Shown here one piece after another: positions 36,794-48,514 of a stretch of DNA of 64,000 nt. Both the position numbers and the translations under genes were made by a program. The first letter of the stretch is position 1; each line of letters begins with the position of its first letter. The notes below the pieces were generated by a model. It searched no databases, was not told the DNA's origin, and saw nothing but the letters and a program-made list of their open reading frames with translations. The DNA comes from Plasmodiophora brassicae (taxonomy: Eukaryota > Endomyxa > Phytomyxea > Plasmodiophorida > Plasmodiophoridae), in assembly GCA_039704465.1 (NCBI GenBank), contig JASFAU010000003.1, forward strand, positions 930,001 to 994,000. Direction: 5' to 3'.

Positions 36794-37209
36794 CAGGCGG
36801 TGGCGGTGCCGTCCCACAGCTTGCGGGAACGCAACCCCAGGCTGACCAGCTTCGCCCTGAACAGCTGCTCACAGTTCAGAACGCGTACGCCCAACACGTG
36901 GCACTGGCCCAGGCTCGATTCTCCCAGACTCTGCGGGATCACTCTACACACGTTCAAGCAGCCAGACAGATGGACGCAACGGGTGCTCCAGTACGCCAGG
37001 CTCCGTTACATTCAGCGCCAAGTTCAGCCGCCAGCGCTGCTGTCAAACCAGCAGCCGCGCCTGCTTCCGTGCAGCAGGCGCCCCAGCCTCCGCAATCGTT
37101 GCCGCCGGCTCGCTCACCGTCTCCGCCGAGCAAACCGCACCCGTCGCCACCACCGGTATCGTCATCGGCTGAACCACCTGCATCCGCTGACGACGCGACT
37201 GAAGAGTAA
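35599..37209 (+). CDS. Gln-rich low-complexity protein
   Basis: Exons 35599-36117, 36181-36540 and 36595-37209 give 497 aa. It has an acidic start (SSDDEYELVGAD), a basic Lys/Arg patch (TKKRPRIAEQG) that could be a nuclear signal, several CAG-coded glutamine tracts (about 36000-36117, 36530-36540, 36765-36795) and a Pro/Ala-rich tail. Gln-rich nuclear proteins are often transcription coactivators, but no domain can be named. A 63-nt in-frame GT-AG interval at about 36256-36318 may be a further intron. The first in-frame ATG after a stop at 35542 was used. Confidence 0.6.
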
Positions 37210-37283
37210 ATAAATGCAGTATAACCGATTCCGAACCATGTTGTTCGTGCGATCGCCTTCGGGTACGCTACTGTGTAGTGAGT

Positions 37284-38168
37284 ATGATGTCTTCCCGATG
37301 CATAGCTTGCTATGTTCGGGAGACCCTGGAGAGGAAGTTCGTGCCGGAAGCCGTCGCCCGGGCCAGCATCGCCGCCGGGTTCGTCCTCGCGCGCGACCTG
37401 TCCCTCGTCGAAGGCGGCCGTTGCGACAAATGCCTGAACGATAGGCGGACCGTCTTTCGGGGCCGAATCGTCGAATGTCATGTGGACAATGGCATCGTCC
37501 CGACACGAGTCGCATCAACACATCGGCCAGTGCATGACACGAGGCCAACTGCTCCCGATCACATATCCGTCAGCTCTCAGCAGGACGATGACGAGCAAGG
37601 CGGGCGTGATTCCACTCCAGTGGCCCTCTCCACAGTCATCGGCAATCCAGAAACGGACCTTGAGGGGATGCCACAAGCGGTGGGGCACTGTACCGGTGCG
37701 GAGTGCAAGCAGAGCAAGCTGGAACAGGACCTGGAGCTGGCGCTCGAGGCCGAGATGCGTACAGGCGAGCGTTTAGGCCGGGCCCGGGAGACTCTTCGAG
37801 GGCAGGATCTCGCTCTGGCCGCGATCCGCGACGAAATGGAACAAATACTCGGCGGGCTGCTCGACGCGAACGCCAGGCTGATCGTGGAACGCGACTCCCT
37901 GCAGCAGCAGCTACAATCGGAGCGCACGCGCGCCCGCGAACTCTGCGCCGACCGGGACGCCGCCCTGGACGACGCCGCCAGATGGCACCGGAAGTTCGCG
38001 CAGGTCGCCGACGGCCTGCGACAGGCCGCCGCCCAGTCCCGCCAGCTCGAACAGCACATCGTCGACGAGCGACAGTCCCGATGCGCCGAGATCGCCGCCC
38101 TGCAGTCCCGCATTGGCCACCTGGAACGGCACTGGCCACGCTACCGCTTGCAGCACAGAATAGAATAG
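37284..38168 (+). CDS. Coiled-coil protein with N-terminal Cys pairs
   Basis: A single exon of 294 aa. Two Cys pairs near the N-terminus (CIACY and CDKCL, about 40 residues apart) may bind zinc. Residues 140-290 form a long coiled coil rich in Arg, Gln, Glu and Ala (LEQDLELALEAEMRTGERLG). No family is recognised. It is intronless and GC-rich, unlike most neighbours. A cytoskeletal or centriolar role is possible, without direct support. Confidence 0.6.
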   Translation: MMSSRCIACYVRETLERKFVPEAVARASIAAGFVLARDLSLVEGGRCDKCLNDRRTVFRGRIVECHVDNGIVPTRVASTHRPVHDTRPTAPDHISVSSQQDDDEQGGRDSTPVALSTVIGNPETDLEGMPQAVGHCTGAECKQSKLEQDLELALEAEMRTGERLGRARETLRGQDLALAAIRDEMEQILGGLLDANARLIVERDSLQQQLQSERTRARELCADRDAALDDAARWHRKFAQVADGLRQAAAQSRQLEQHIVDERQSRCAEIAALQSRIGHLERHWPRYRLQHRIE

Positions 38169-38298
38169 GAAATACGAACAACGGGGGGGCTGTCATCGAT
38201 CTGCACGGGTCGGCACGCGGCGGTGATGATCCCGCTGGCACAGCTGGACTCGGGCCAGGACTGGAGTGCAGTCTCGGGCAACTGCGTGGGCGGCGACG

Positions 38299-39678
38299 AT
38301 GAGCACGTTCGGTGCCGTGTTCCGCGTGACGACGTTCGGCGAGTCGCACTGTCGGGGCGTGGGGTGCATCGTCGATGGGGTGCCGCCGCGCATGCGCTTG
38401 TGTGAGGGCGATATCCAGGGGCAGCTGTCTCGGCGGCGCCCGGGGCAGTCGGCGATGACGACGGCGAGGTGACGACGACGCGCTCGGAGGTTGCTGGTAG
38501 GATACAGGTTGATGGAGCCGACGCAGGGATGAGAAGGATGCGGTGAAGATACTGTCGGGTGTCGAGCATGGGTGGACGCTGGGAACGCCCGTAGCGCTGT
38601 TCGTCGAGAATTTGGACCAGCGTCCTGGGGATTACTCCGAAATGGCTGACATCCCGCGGCCGTCGCATGCCGATTTCACCTACCAGGTAGGTACATGCGG
38701 GGGCGAAACGATTGATAATAACGACATCGAGCATTGCCGTTCGTGAATGTAGATGAAGTATGGGATCCGGGCGTCAAGCGGCGGGGGTCGATCGAGCGCC
38801 CGCGAGACAATCGGCAGGGTCGCCGCCGGTGCCATCGCCGAGAAATGGCTTCGTGAAGCATTCGGGGTCGAAATTGTCGCCTTTGTCTCATCGGTCGGGG
38901 ACATTAGCCTGGGCGGCGATGTTGGTTGCTTCTGGAAGCTCCATATGCCGTCGACCATCGCTGACCGCTTTTCAGGCAGTCGAGGCGAACGCGAAAACGC
39001 TCACGCGCGAACTCGTTGACATGTCACCGGTACGGTGCCCGAATGATGAGATATCGTCTCGTATGGTCTCGCTGGTTGCGTCCGTCAAGGCAGACAACGA
39101 TTCGATTGGGGGCGTCATCACATGCGTTGTGAACAACGTGCCATGTGGGTGGGGAGAACCCTGCTTCGACCGTCTGGTACGGCATGTTTCATCGATGTGG
39201 GGATGGTTGCTGATCAAATGAACAGGAAGCCAGCCTAGCGCACGCCATGCTGTCCATTCCTGCAACTAAGGGTTTCGAGATCGGGTCCGGGTTCGCGGGG
39301 ACGCGCATGAGAGGTTCCCAGCACAATGACATGTTCACTGCGGCGCCGGCTCCAGGTGGCTCTTCCACCTTGGCGACCGGGACGAATCGTAGCGGGGGCG
39401 TTCAAGGCGGCATTTCGAACGGTCAACCGATCGTCTTCCGCGTCGCCTTCAAGCCGCCGGCTACTATAGGCAAGGCCCAACGCACAGCCACCTTCAGCGG
39501 CAACGACGTTGTCCTCGAAGCCAAGGGCCGTCACGACCCCTGCGTCGTCCCTCGTGCCGTCCCCATTGTCGAGGCCATGACCGCGCTTGTCCTGGCCGAC
39601 GCCGCGATGATCCAGAGCGCCCGGCTGGCCAGTTCGTCCGCCTATCCTGCTGTCGGCCCTGCTAAATGCCCGCAGTGA
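38299..39678 (+). CDS. aroC: Chorismate synthase
   Basis: Exons 38299-38468, 38527-38686, 38753-38920, 38976-39176 and 39226-39678 give 383 aa, full length. Signatures are [18 protein letters not shown] at the start, [34 protein letters not shown] and [18 protein letters not shown]. It catalyses the last shikimate-pathway step, turning EPSP into chorismate with reduced FMN. There is no obvious transit peptide. It stands alone and is not fused to other aro domains. Introns are 49-66 nt. Confidence 0.95.
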
Positions 39679-39973
39679 ACCTCGTGTGGCCATTACTGTT
39701 TATTTGGCAGAACTTCGTCAGTTATTGCGGGACGGTGCAGGGGGTCGTCGGCCTTCGGCAGACCCTGGGCGCCACGACGTCGCCCACGCGGCAACGCCTG
39801 TGCGGGGGGCTCCGCCAAAAAAAAAACCGTCGATGACATGGCGACGTACCCCAGTCGACGCGGCACGTAGGAGGGTCCGTCATCACGCTGTGTTGACGGG
39901 GCGACGGGGGCCCTCATCGGAATCAGCCGGGACCGCGCCAGCAGACTTAGACTCGGAGTTACCTACGAAACGC

Positions 39974-41145
39974 ATGTCGTCCTGCGCTCTCGAGGGCATC
40001 CAGTCCATGAATGGGCGGGACCGTGCTGTCTGCCACCTGCCCGTTGTGCCGATCGTTACCCGGGTCAAGATGATGGCGCGTGCCCCGCCGATTCTGGTGC
40101 CGACTCCGATAACGCTTGCTATCCCGCACTGTCATACGCAGACGTCGGCCCATGTTCAGCTACCACGTGAGGTTCCGCGGCATTACCAGGAAGCCGGGGA
40201 GCAGGCCGAACTTACTGATCGTACCCGAGTGGCCGAACGGATCAACTACACGTCGAAGCAGGCCTCGCTGAAGGACGCCGACTCTAATCCTGTCCTAGAG
40301 AACCCTGGGCGGCCTGCTCACGAATGCCCGGTCTGCGCCAAAACGTTCACAAGACGGGGTGATATGGGTTAGCCGATGCGTCAGTGTTGGTGCACCCGAT
40401 GACCTATAACGATGGCAACAGTATCACATTTCAGGGTGCATGGCGGTGAGAAGAGGTTCAAGTGCTCGCACTGCGGCAAGGCCTTCCTGCGCAGTGGCGA
40501 CTTGAAGAATCACCTGGTACGCCGACCATGATTGCGATGTCTGCGCGTTGGTCGTAAAGGTGGCTTCCCTACAGGTAATCCATACGGGAGAACGGCGTTT
40601 CACATGCCCCGTCTGTCAGAAGACGTTCACACGGAGCGGGCACCTGTCCACCCACGAGCGGATCCATACAGGAGTGCGTCCGGTAACAGAAACGCGCACC
40701 GGGACATCGGGCGATCCAGGTTCGCTAATTCTCTGCGGTTGCTGCCGGCACACAGTTCGAGTGCACGGTGTGCAAGAAAGCGTTTGCCAAAGGCGACCAC
40801 CTGAAGACTCACATGCGCATCCACACCGGCGAGCGGCCGTACAAATGCTCAACGTGCCAGAAGTCGTTTACGCAGGGTTCATCGTTAAAGATCCACATGC
40901 ACGTGCAGTGAGTCGCGACGCGCCCTGGTCGCCTGAGATCGCCATCTGCTAACGCTGTCACATACAGCACTGGACTGCGGCCGTACCGATGCGCCGCATG
41001 CGACAAGACCTTTAGTCGACAAGGCGATCTCAGGACGCACGAGAGGGTCCACACGGGTGTGCGCCCGTTCGAGTGCACCACCTGTTTTCGACGCTTCAGC
41101 CGGAGCGGCGTCCTGAGGAAGCATATGGACCGGGTCCACAAGTAG
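39974..41145 (+). CDS. C2H2 zinc-finger protein, six fingers
   Basis: Exons 39974-40367, 40422-40516, 40575-40682, 40756-40907 and 40968-41145. Six fingers lie in the C-terminal half, joined by HTGERP-type linkers: [48 protein letters not shown], then CTTCFRRF, which is a seventh partly degenerate finger. Introns fall inside or between fingers. It is probably a sequence-specific DNA-binding transcription factor. The frame is open upstream to 39686 with another ATG near 39836, so the N-terminus is uncertain; 39974 is the conservative choice. The 39679-39973 stretch otherwise shows only a run of nine A. Confidence 0.82.
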
Positions 41146-41212
41146 ATTGGTACAAGGGCAGGCCTGGAAACGTCATTGTCGTTGGTTTAGTTAGCGTAAA
41201 ACGTACATAGGT

Positions 41213-44200
41213 TCAGTCATCTTGTGATTCCTCTGTTGGGTCGCACTGCGAAATGGACACTTTGCGCCCCGCTGTGTAGCAGGCGTCGCAAACCTTCACA
41301 GACGACATCTCGATGAGCTTGCCGTCCTTGTTCAACTTGGGCAGCACGACGCGTCGCGACTGGCACGCCGAGTCCACGGCCTGGTCGCACATGACGCAGA
41401 CATGCTTGCGGTTGAACACGTTGAAGTACTTGAGGCACAACGCGCACGTGTCAGGAAGGGCGGATGAGTGGGTTCGTCCCGTCTTCGCCTTTACCGCTAC
41501 GCCAGAGATATGTTAGAGGCGACATCGTCTGATGCCCGCACGAGCCTGACCTTCTTGCCGAGCAGTGTGCTTGTGGACGGCCACTGGTGCCAGTTCGGTA
41601 ATGGTCTTGGCCCAACGGGATCGCTCTTGCTCAGACTTGCAGAACAGGATCAGCGTCTTCTTGACGTTCGTGATTTGCAATGCAAGTTGCAGCGCAGACG
41701 CGTTGGACGAGCGCAGGCGCGACAGCATCCCGCTCGTAACTTCAACAGGTTCGGCGCGGCAAAGGATCAGGTGGATGACGCGCGGCTTCTTGATAATCGT
41801 CGACGATTTCTCAATACTGCCATACAGGATGACATCGTTGAAGAGGTGCACCCTGTGAAGCAACGCAGCACGGCCGCCCTGGCATAGACGTAAGAATTCA
41901 CCCGTCATCACCAGTTGCCTGCCGCTCTGATGCAACGCCTATTTGACAGGTGTCAGCGTGTCCCCCAAGTTCAGCAACCACAGAGCAGATAACATACTAT
42001 TGGGGCGGAAAGCGTCAGCTGGACTTGGTTGAGTGCTTCCATCATGCTCGACTGGGTCATGTTGGCCTTGATTGTCTGGATAACGTCCACGAGCTGCTCG
42101 CATGCCGCCTTGACAGACGTTTTACATGAAGCCGCGTGCTTGACGACCCATTCCTGCGACATGTAATCTCCTGACAGCAACACGAGCTTCTGCTTATCAG
42201 CGCTGTCTTTCGTCGTGTAAATGTACGACACCCGAGCCAGTATCGACAGGAACGATTGCGTCTCCTCAGGCAGCGACAACCTGCGTTCAGGTTCGTCAGG
42301 GCACGGCCGCGATGGCACGGCTGTCGCGTTACGGACAGTGTCGAAAGAATCACGCCATGCATGAGGCCCGTCGCGACAGAGAACGACTGCGACGATTTGT
42401 TCCGAATGTTCGCCTCTACATGGGCAGCGAAGCACCCCAGGAATTGGACCCAGGTCGCCTTGAACATCGCCAGCATGATCGATGGGGTATCGCTTTGCGT
42501 GAAGCGTCGTCGGAAGTACGCCTGCAGAGCGCCCATTAGTGCCCTGCATTGTATGCCATATCGTGATGACGTGCCTCGTTCCTGATAACGGCTAGAGCGT
42601 TGTGTACGGCGGTTTCTGAGTGCATCAGCAAAGCGTTCGCCACCTGGGAGGCCTGCCCGCGAATATGAGAATTGGGTGTACAACGATGCCAGGCCGAGGT
42701 ACCTCGAACTTGCGAGCGGACAGACGATCCGCTCGAACGTTCAGCGGCTCCGATGCGATCTGGTCGAACAGGTCGGCCGCCTGCGATTCGGGAACGCCGT
42801 CGCTGATACGAGCGGCGATCCAGGCGGCCCGGTCAGGCAATGCCTCGCACCTATCGTGCGTGTTCTGGCTCAGCTCGATCGCTTTGTTGGCGAACAGGAT
42901 GGCAGACTGCACGGTGCCGAACGCGCCCCGGTTGTCACGACAGAACGCTTCAGCGAACGCTTCGATCAGCCTATCGCGCGCGGCAACGTCGTCCGGGATC
43001 CAGAACCCGGAATCGCTGAGGAACGTGCGAAGTGACGCTGTGAACGATCGCGACGTGAAGTCCAGCATGTCCATGTAGGCGCGCCGAAGATCGCGCATGT
43101 CGTCCCGTTCGAACACTTCGTCGCCGTCCGACGACAGCAGCAGCCCGACGTCGGCCTGCGACAGCGACGAGCTCTTGTAGAGGAACACGGCGATCGGTCG
43201 CCAGTGAATCCCTTTACCGGGCCGCTTGCCTTGTTGGCGGCGCGCGTTCTCAGATAGGACCAGGAACCGGACGGCGTCCTTCAGCGACTTTGTCGACGCA
43301 ATCGTCAAGGCCTTCTTGTAGGCGGCACCTACATCGGCGTTGCCCTTCTCGACGCGTTCGCGCCACGACGACCGTCTCCTGCTCTCGCTAGGCGACGGTA
43401 TCGTCAGCGTCGTCTTGCGAATCGATTTCCTGGGCGATAGGTCACGTTTCATGGACACGGAATCATGCAGGGCCTTCAGCGATTTAGGAGTGTCCGCCTG
43501 CAAGAACGTTGGCGTTAGTCTGTGGCCAACCAACAGAGCAGACGTTCGGTCGTACGCTGGATTTCGTGGGACTCGACGGCGACAGAGGCGGGGACGCACT
43601 CGGCGAGACCGATGCAGGCGGGTTTGGTCGCATCCGAGAAGGCTGGGATTGGTCGTCCACAAGAGACTTGCTTGCCAGCCAACGCGACTGCGTTTCCAGA
43701 AGGCGAACCATCATGTCGAGCGCGGCCTGCTGGAGCAAGCCGGCATCAGGGGCTAGGGTACCCTGCGAAGGTGCTGCGAGTTTCGCAAGGATGGAGATGA
43801 AGCGCTCGTAGATGAAGACCTGATCGCCAGCGGCGTCGTAGTTGGCATAGAGGTCCATGAGCTGTGGCGCGCTGTTCAGGACGATCTCGAACGCCTCGAG
43901 AATGTCCGTTCGCTGAAGGGAGGAGCAGGATCGGTGGTCCAACAGCTCCAGGAGGACGGAGTCGATCCATGCGCCCAGCTCGACGTTCAGCTCTCTGGCG
44001 TAGTGCTTGTACATGTGGATGAAGCACTTCAGGACGCGCTGGAACTCCCCGCGCCGATAGAAACCGGTGATGCAGCACTCGATCAGGTTCGGGACGAGGA
44101 CGCGTCGCAGCAGGAAGATGCAGTGGGGCGAGGCGCGCAGGAACACGTCGGCCTTGTCCAGGATGCGAAGCAGGTGGTCCAGCAGGCGCCCGTCCTCCGG

Positions 44201-46727
44201 TCGCGAACAGTCCTCGCTGGTGTACGACGCAGGAGGTTCGGAGACCTGCTTGCAGATCGCGATCGTGATGGCCAGCAGCTGCGCCTCCTCGTTGCGAGGG
44301 AACGCGCGCAGGCGCGACAGCATGGCGCAGATGTGATCGCGGCACCGTTCGTCCACCGCGTCGAACTCGTGCAGCGTCACGACGTCGTTCTCGGCCTCTT
44401 TGACCATGACCACCGTCTGTGTGGGCATCGTCAGAGCCGGCATGGCGAGCGTCACCGTCGCACACGACGTCGCGTACCTCGACAATGTCGGCAAGAACGG
44501 ACTCTCGGATCCAGCGGCGCACGTTGCGACCGAGTCCCGCTGTGGACTGGCACCGTCGGCACCGCTGCTTGCATCGCCCGGTGTCGGCGACCGGCGAGCA
44601 CGTGCACGCGTTGCGAACCGGCGACGACTCCACGAGCCGGTCGATCACGGAATCGCACAGCCCGAGCTCGACGTCGTCCGTCGAATACGTCATCGTCGTC
44701 TGCAGGAAATGGATCGCGGTGCGGGCGTCGATGCTGCGGACGTTCTCCTGGTACAACTGTCGCGCCGTCTTCAGGGCCAGTCGATGCAGCTGGCGGCCCT
44801 CGCCGTGCCCCGATAGCAGCGACGGGCACAGGTCCAGCAGCGTTTGCAGCATGATGTTGATCGACGGGCCCGTCATCGTCAGCGGCGTCAACGGGACGCT
44901 GGTGCTGCACCCGATCCTCAGCATCGACTGCAACGACGCGTGCGTCAGGACAGAATTCGGCGTCATCACGCAGGCACCTGCGATAAGGGTCAGGCAAGGT
45001 TCACCGAGCGCTCTGTGCGCCCTCATCGCATCACGATCCGCGTACTGAGGAGGGCCGCTGCCTGCCGGAAGTACAGGTCCTGGACGTCGTCGGGGGACAG
45101 TTCCCCCAGGTCGCCAGGTTCCTGGTCGCCCTGTGTGAAGCGCGCGAGGACGTCCCTGGGGCGGCTCTCGTAATGCAGGAACCGTCGGCCGACCGGGATA
45201 CGGTCGTCGGAGCCGTCGTCGTCGAAGTTGCTCGATAGGTTCGCCCAGCTGCCCGTGGTCGTCCGTTTGACCGGCCGGTAGCCAGCTGGGCAGTCGGGCG
45301 CCAGGGTGATCGACGTGATCGGCGCGCTTCCACCTTGCCGGTAGCACAGGTAGACGGGCTTGCCGCCGGAACCGAAGTTGAGCGACGCAGGCAGGCCCGA
45401 TACGGAACGAATGATCTGCGAACGGGCGGGGGCCGCTCTCAGACACACAGCTCATCGGCGCGACGCTTCATCGCGTACCTTCTGGAATCCCGGCGGTGGT
45501 GGCGTATCCAGATCGGCAACTTGAAGAGCAACGTCTGTGATCGGGGCCTCATCCGGCTGCCGACTGACGGCCAGGTAGAGCTGGCGATCGGGGCAGGTGG
45601 CATTCAGGTCCGCTGGAGCGCCCTCGTGATAAACCAGTTCGCTGTCGTCGTGCGGCACCTCGCCTTTGAAGTGAATAACAATATCAATACGCGTGATGGG
45701 GAGCCGATCGCCCCGGTCCAGTCCCTCGATCTGGTCGCGAAACCGCCCGTTGTTCTGCATGACCATCTCGGTGGCCTCCAGGAGCTTGCCACCTGCGTCC
45801 AGCGTTAACAGCATGTGGTGGAGCTGCCTCAGCACGTGCAGAAGGCCCCGTTCGGGTCGTTTGGCATTGTAGTCGGGTGACCTGGGAAGGCTCACTATGG
45901 AGGAGCGGACGAGCCTGGAGGCCGTCGCCTGCAGGTTCAAGATCGTCTTCCGAGCCAGGCTCTGCCTTGGCGGGGCGGCTGACGTCATCGACGCCGACGA
46001 TGTGACCGACTCGTCGAGTCGGCTGGAGCCGGCGTCGTCATCGTCACCGCTATCGTCCATGATCGGGAACAGGCGCCCGAGGACGGGAACAGGTTCCACT
46101 GGCGTCCCGCTGACGCCCACCAGGGCACTGTGTGAGACGGAAGGCCCCCGCGCCTGCGAGATGGACGCTCTAGCGAGAGCAAGCTCCTTCGGCGTGTAAC
46201 GCGCTGCTGCGGCGTCGTCCACCGGCTGGTACGCCAGGAGACCACGCTCCTGGTGCCCGATGACGATCAGGTCCTCCAGGCAATCCAGTACGGCGGCAGG
46301 CGCGCGCCCATTGAGGAGGTCGTCCGCCTCGAACGTTCGCACCGTTTCCATTTCGCGCCGCAGGTACTCCAGGAGGGCGTCGACGTTCTCGCGCGCACGA
46401 ATCGACCCAGGAGGAGCCGAATACGATATGTCGACAACGTCGGCATTGGGGTCCACTGCCCGTACTAGCTGGTACAGCACCTGCCAGGCGCGCGTATCGT
46501 TAGCGTTTCGTTCGGCAACCCCCAGGGTGGATCAACCCTACGACGCCGTTCTGGAGTTCGCCGATGAGCTTGTCCGGATCGATGTTCAGTGACAGCTGGG
46601 CGTTCACCCATTCGGTCAGGCGTACGCGCCGGCGGACGTCGCGTGATGTCCAGTCGGACGTCATTGTGACAATGAGCGACGTCGCCGCCGGGCCGGCATG
46701 CGTCGCAATCGACGCCGTTTCCGACAT
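41213..46727 (-). CDS. Giant Arf-GEF: CH, MABP-like, DCB-HUS, Sec7, PH, FYVE-like
   Basis: Eleven exons: 46542-46727, 45479-46480, 45046-45415, 44478-44977, 43556-44416, 42703-43497, 42590-42643, 42337-42521, 41998-42280, 41551-41938 and 41213-41496. They join in one frame to 1635 aa. Residues 18-150 read as a CH domain (LTEWVNAQLSL, LQNGVVLYQLVRAVDP). Residues 330-470 match MABP repeats (LYLAVSRQ, GSGGKPVYLCYRQGG). Residues 490-970 resemble the DCB and HUS of large Arf-GEFs (ITGFYRRGEFQRVLKCF, LYANYD). The Sec7 domain is at about 1060-1235, PH at about 1415-1530 and a FYVE-like zinc finger (CALCLKYF, HVCVMC, VCDACY) at the end. Large Arf-GEFs load GTP on Arf at Golgi and endosomes. The exon frames support fusion; the CH and MABP calls are from pattern only. 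Confidence 0.8.
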
Positions 46728-46940
46728 GCTCGATCAAATGACTGTGACGGTAGTAGTACGTAGTATACAGATGCCCTCGTCGGCAGCCGGTGGTGGTGGC
46801 CAGGAGCGCCAGGAGGATTGCATGTACCGGGTCCAGTTACTAATGGACGGGCAGGGGTACAGTCTTCGGTCCCCGCCGCATGGCGATAAGGCTGCCCGTT
46901 TGCTCATCATAGCACAGGTACTGGTCGACGGCGCGACGAT

Positions 46941-48357
46941 ATGATGGCGGAACGGCCAGCGACCTACAGACAGGCGGGGACGCCTCGCCATGGGGCGCTA
47001 TTCAGAGGACCGCCTCCTGCTCGCCCGGTGGGGAGTAAAGACCAATCGTCAACGTCGCGTTCGGTCGCATCGATTCCGTCTCGATACGAGACCGTGTTCA
47101 CGCGGCCTAAACGCCCACTACAGAAGGGATTCAGTAGCACGACGCAGAGGTTCCCCAAAGACAAGGTGAGCGTCGTCGGCACACACGTGCATGCTTGAAG
47201 GCCTTCCAGTTACGTGGCTCATGCTTGCAGCGGGAGGACGGACCGGCACCAGGACAATACCATACGCCGACGTCAGCGGTGTGGGATTCTGTATCCCTTT
47301 CGAAGAAGGGATTTGGAACTGGGTTCGCATCGAAGGCAGGCCAGGCAGTCAGGCGCATCGGGCGATCGTGCGTTCTGAATCCTTTTGACGCAGACCGTCC
47401 GTTCCCTGTCGTTTGCGGCTAGCACAGGCGCCCAGGTGCCCGGCCCGGGATCGTACGATGTCGACCAAAGCACGTCGTTTACAATCGACAACCGGCGCCG
47501 ACATTTCAACCGGCGCAGCAACGTCACGTTCGGCTCCGATCAGCGCTTTCGCAGCACGACGCCCAGCGGTCCCGGCCCGCAAGACTACCACGTCGGTCGC
47601 GATCACGTGAAGCAATTCGAACGGCGGCTGACGGTTACCCTGACAGTCAGAGAGACCGCCCGGGAGGAGCCCGGGCATCTCGTTCAGCAAAGCGCCGCGA
47701 AAGATGTTCACCGCCGCCAACAAGCAGGACGCGCCACCGCCGGGACCTGTGGACCTCGGCGCGGACGTGCACGTCCTTGACGAAGGCGCCGACGAGGCGC
47801 AGCGACAGCCACCGGCTCCTCACCCGTCCTCCATGTTCATGGGAGCAGAGTCGCCGAAGAAATCGCCCGCGTACGTTCCGCACGTGACCCGGCCCGCCCA
47901 TCGTCCACGACCTGACAGCTGTGTACGTTGTAGGCCGGGACCGGGCCCCGCCTCCTACGACGTCGACAGGAGGTTCGGGTCCGACCTGTTCCAACGAGGG
48001 TCGCTCGGGTTCTCCTCCATGTTCTCGTCCACGACCGTCCGTCGCCGACGCACCGACCAGGACAACGAACGTCGCGCGATCATGCAGGCCACGTTGGCCG
48101 CCCAGCAGCAACGTCGATACGAGAAGCCGCCCCCTGGCCGCACCATCGGGTGCCATCCGCGCCAGATCAAGGTCATGCAGATGCAGAGCGACGGGCGCGG
48201 GTGCGAGACCCGGGCGTTCCGCCCCGACACGCACCCGAAGCAGAGCGGCGGCGACGACACTGGCGGCCCCGGCCCCGCCCAGTACGACGTCGCCGCCAGC
48301 AGCGTCGTCAAGAAGTCGTTCCGGTCGCGGCGCATCCGCCACTGGGTCGGCAACTAA
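46941..48357 (+). CDS. STPG (SHIPPO/PG-rich repeat) flagellar protein
   Basis: Exons 46941-47165, 47231-47347, 47394-47591 and 47647-48357 give 416 aa. At least five PGP-type repeats are visible (PAPGQYH, VPGPGSYDV, GPGPQDYH, GPGPASYDV, GPGPAQYDV), with SFSKAPRKM between them. Proteins with this sperm-tail PG-rich repeat lie inside or along axonemal microtubules. It is divergent from the Arf-GEF with a 213-nt gap. The third intron was placed where the frame and a GTCGGT donor agree. Confidence 0.82.
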
Positions 48358-48379
48358 TACACGACGAACGAACGCGGAC

Positions 48380-48427
48380 GGGGGGGGGGGGGGAGGGATG
48401 CACAGGCGGCGCCGCCCCGCCTGTGCA
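48380..48427. promoter_or_regulatory. 14-G run followed by an 11-bp stem-loop
   Basis: 48380-48393 is a run of 14 G. 48399-48409 (TGCACAGGCGG) pairs perfectly with 48417-48427 across CGCCGCC. It lies between the STPG stop and the ABC transporter start. Possible roles are 3' end formation or 5' UTR structure. Confidence 0.6.
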
Positions 48428-48514
48428 GAGCGGGTGGCGCGGTCCCATCAAAACTGGCCGTCGTCGTGTGCTGAGGCCGCCGTGGGCCACGCTCGGGGTT
48501 GGGGGGGCGGGCCG

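Noticed and set aside
43746..45455. 569-aa open frame in one minus-strand phase
   Set aside because: Only its part within 44478-44977 is an exon of the Arf-GEF; the remainder reads introns and the wrong phase.
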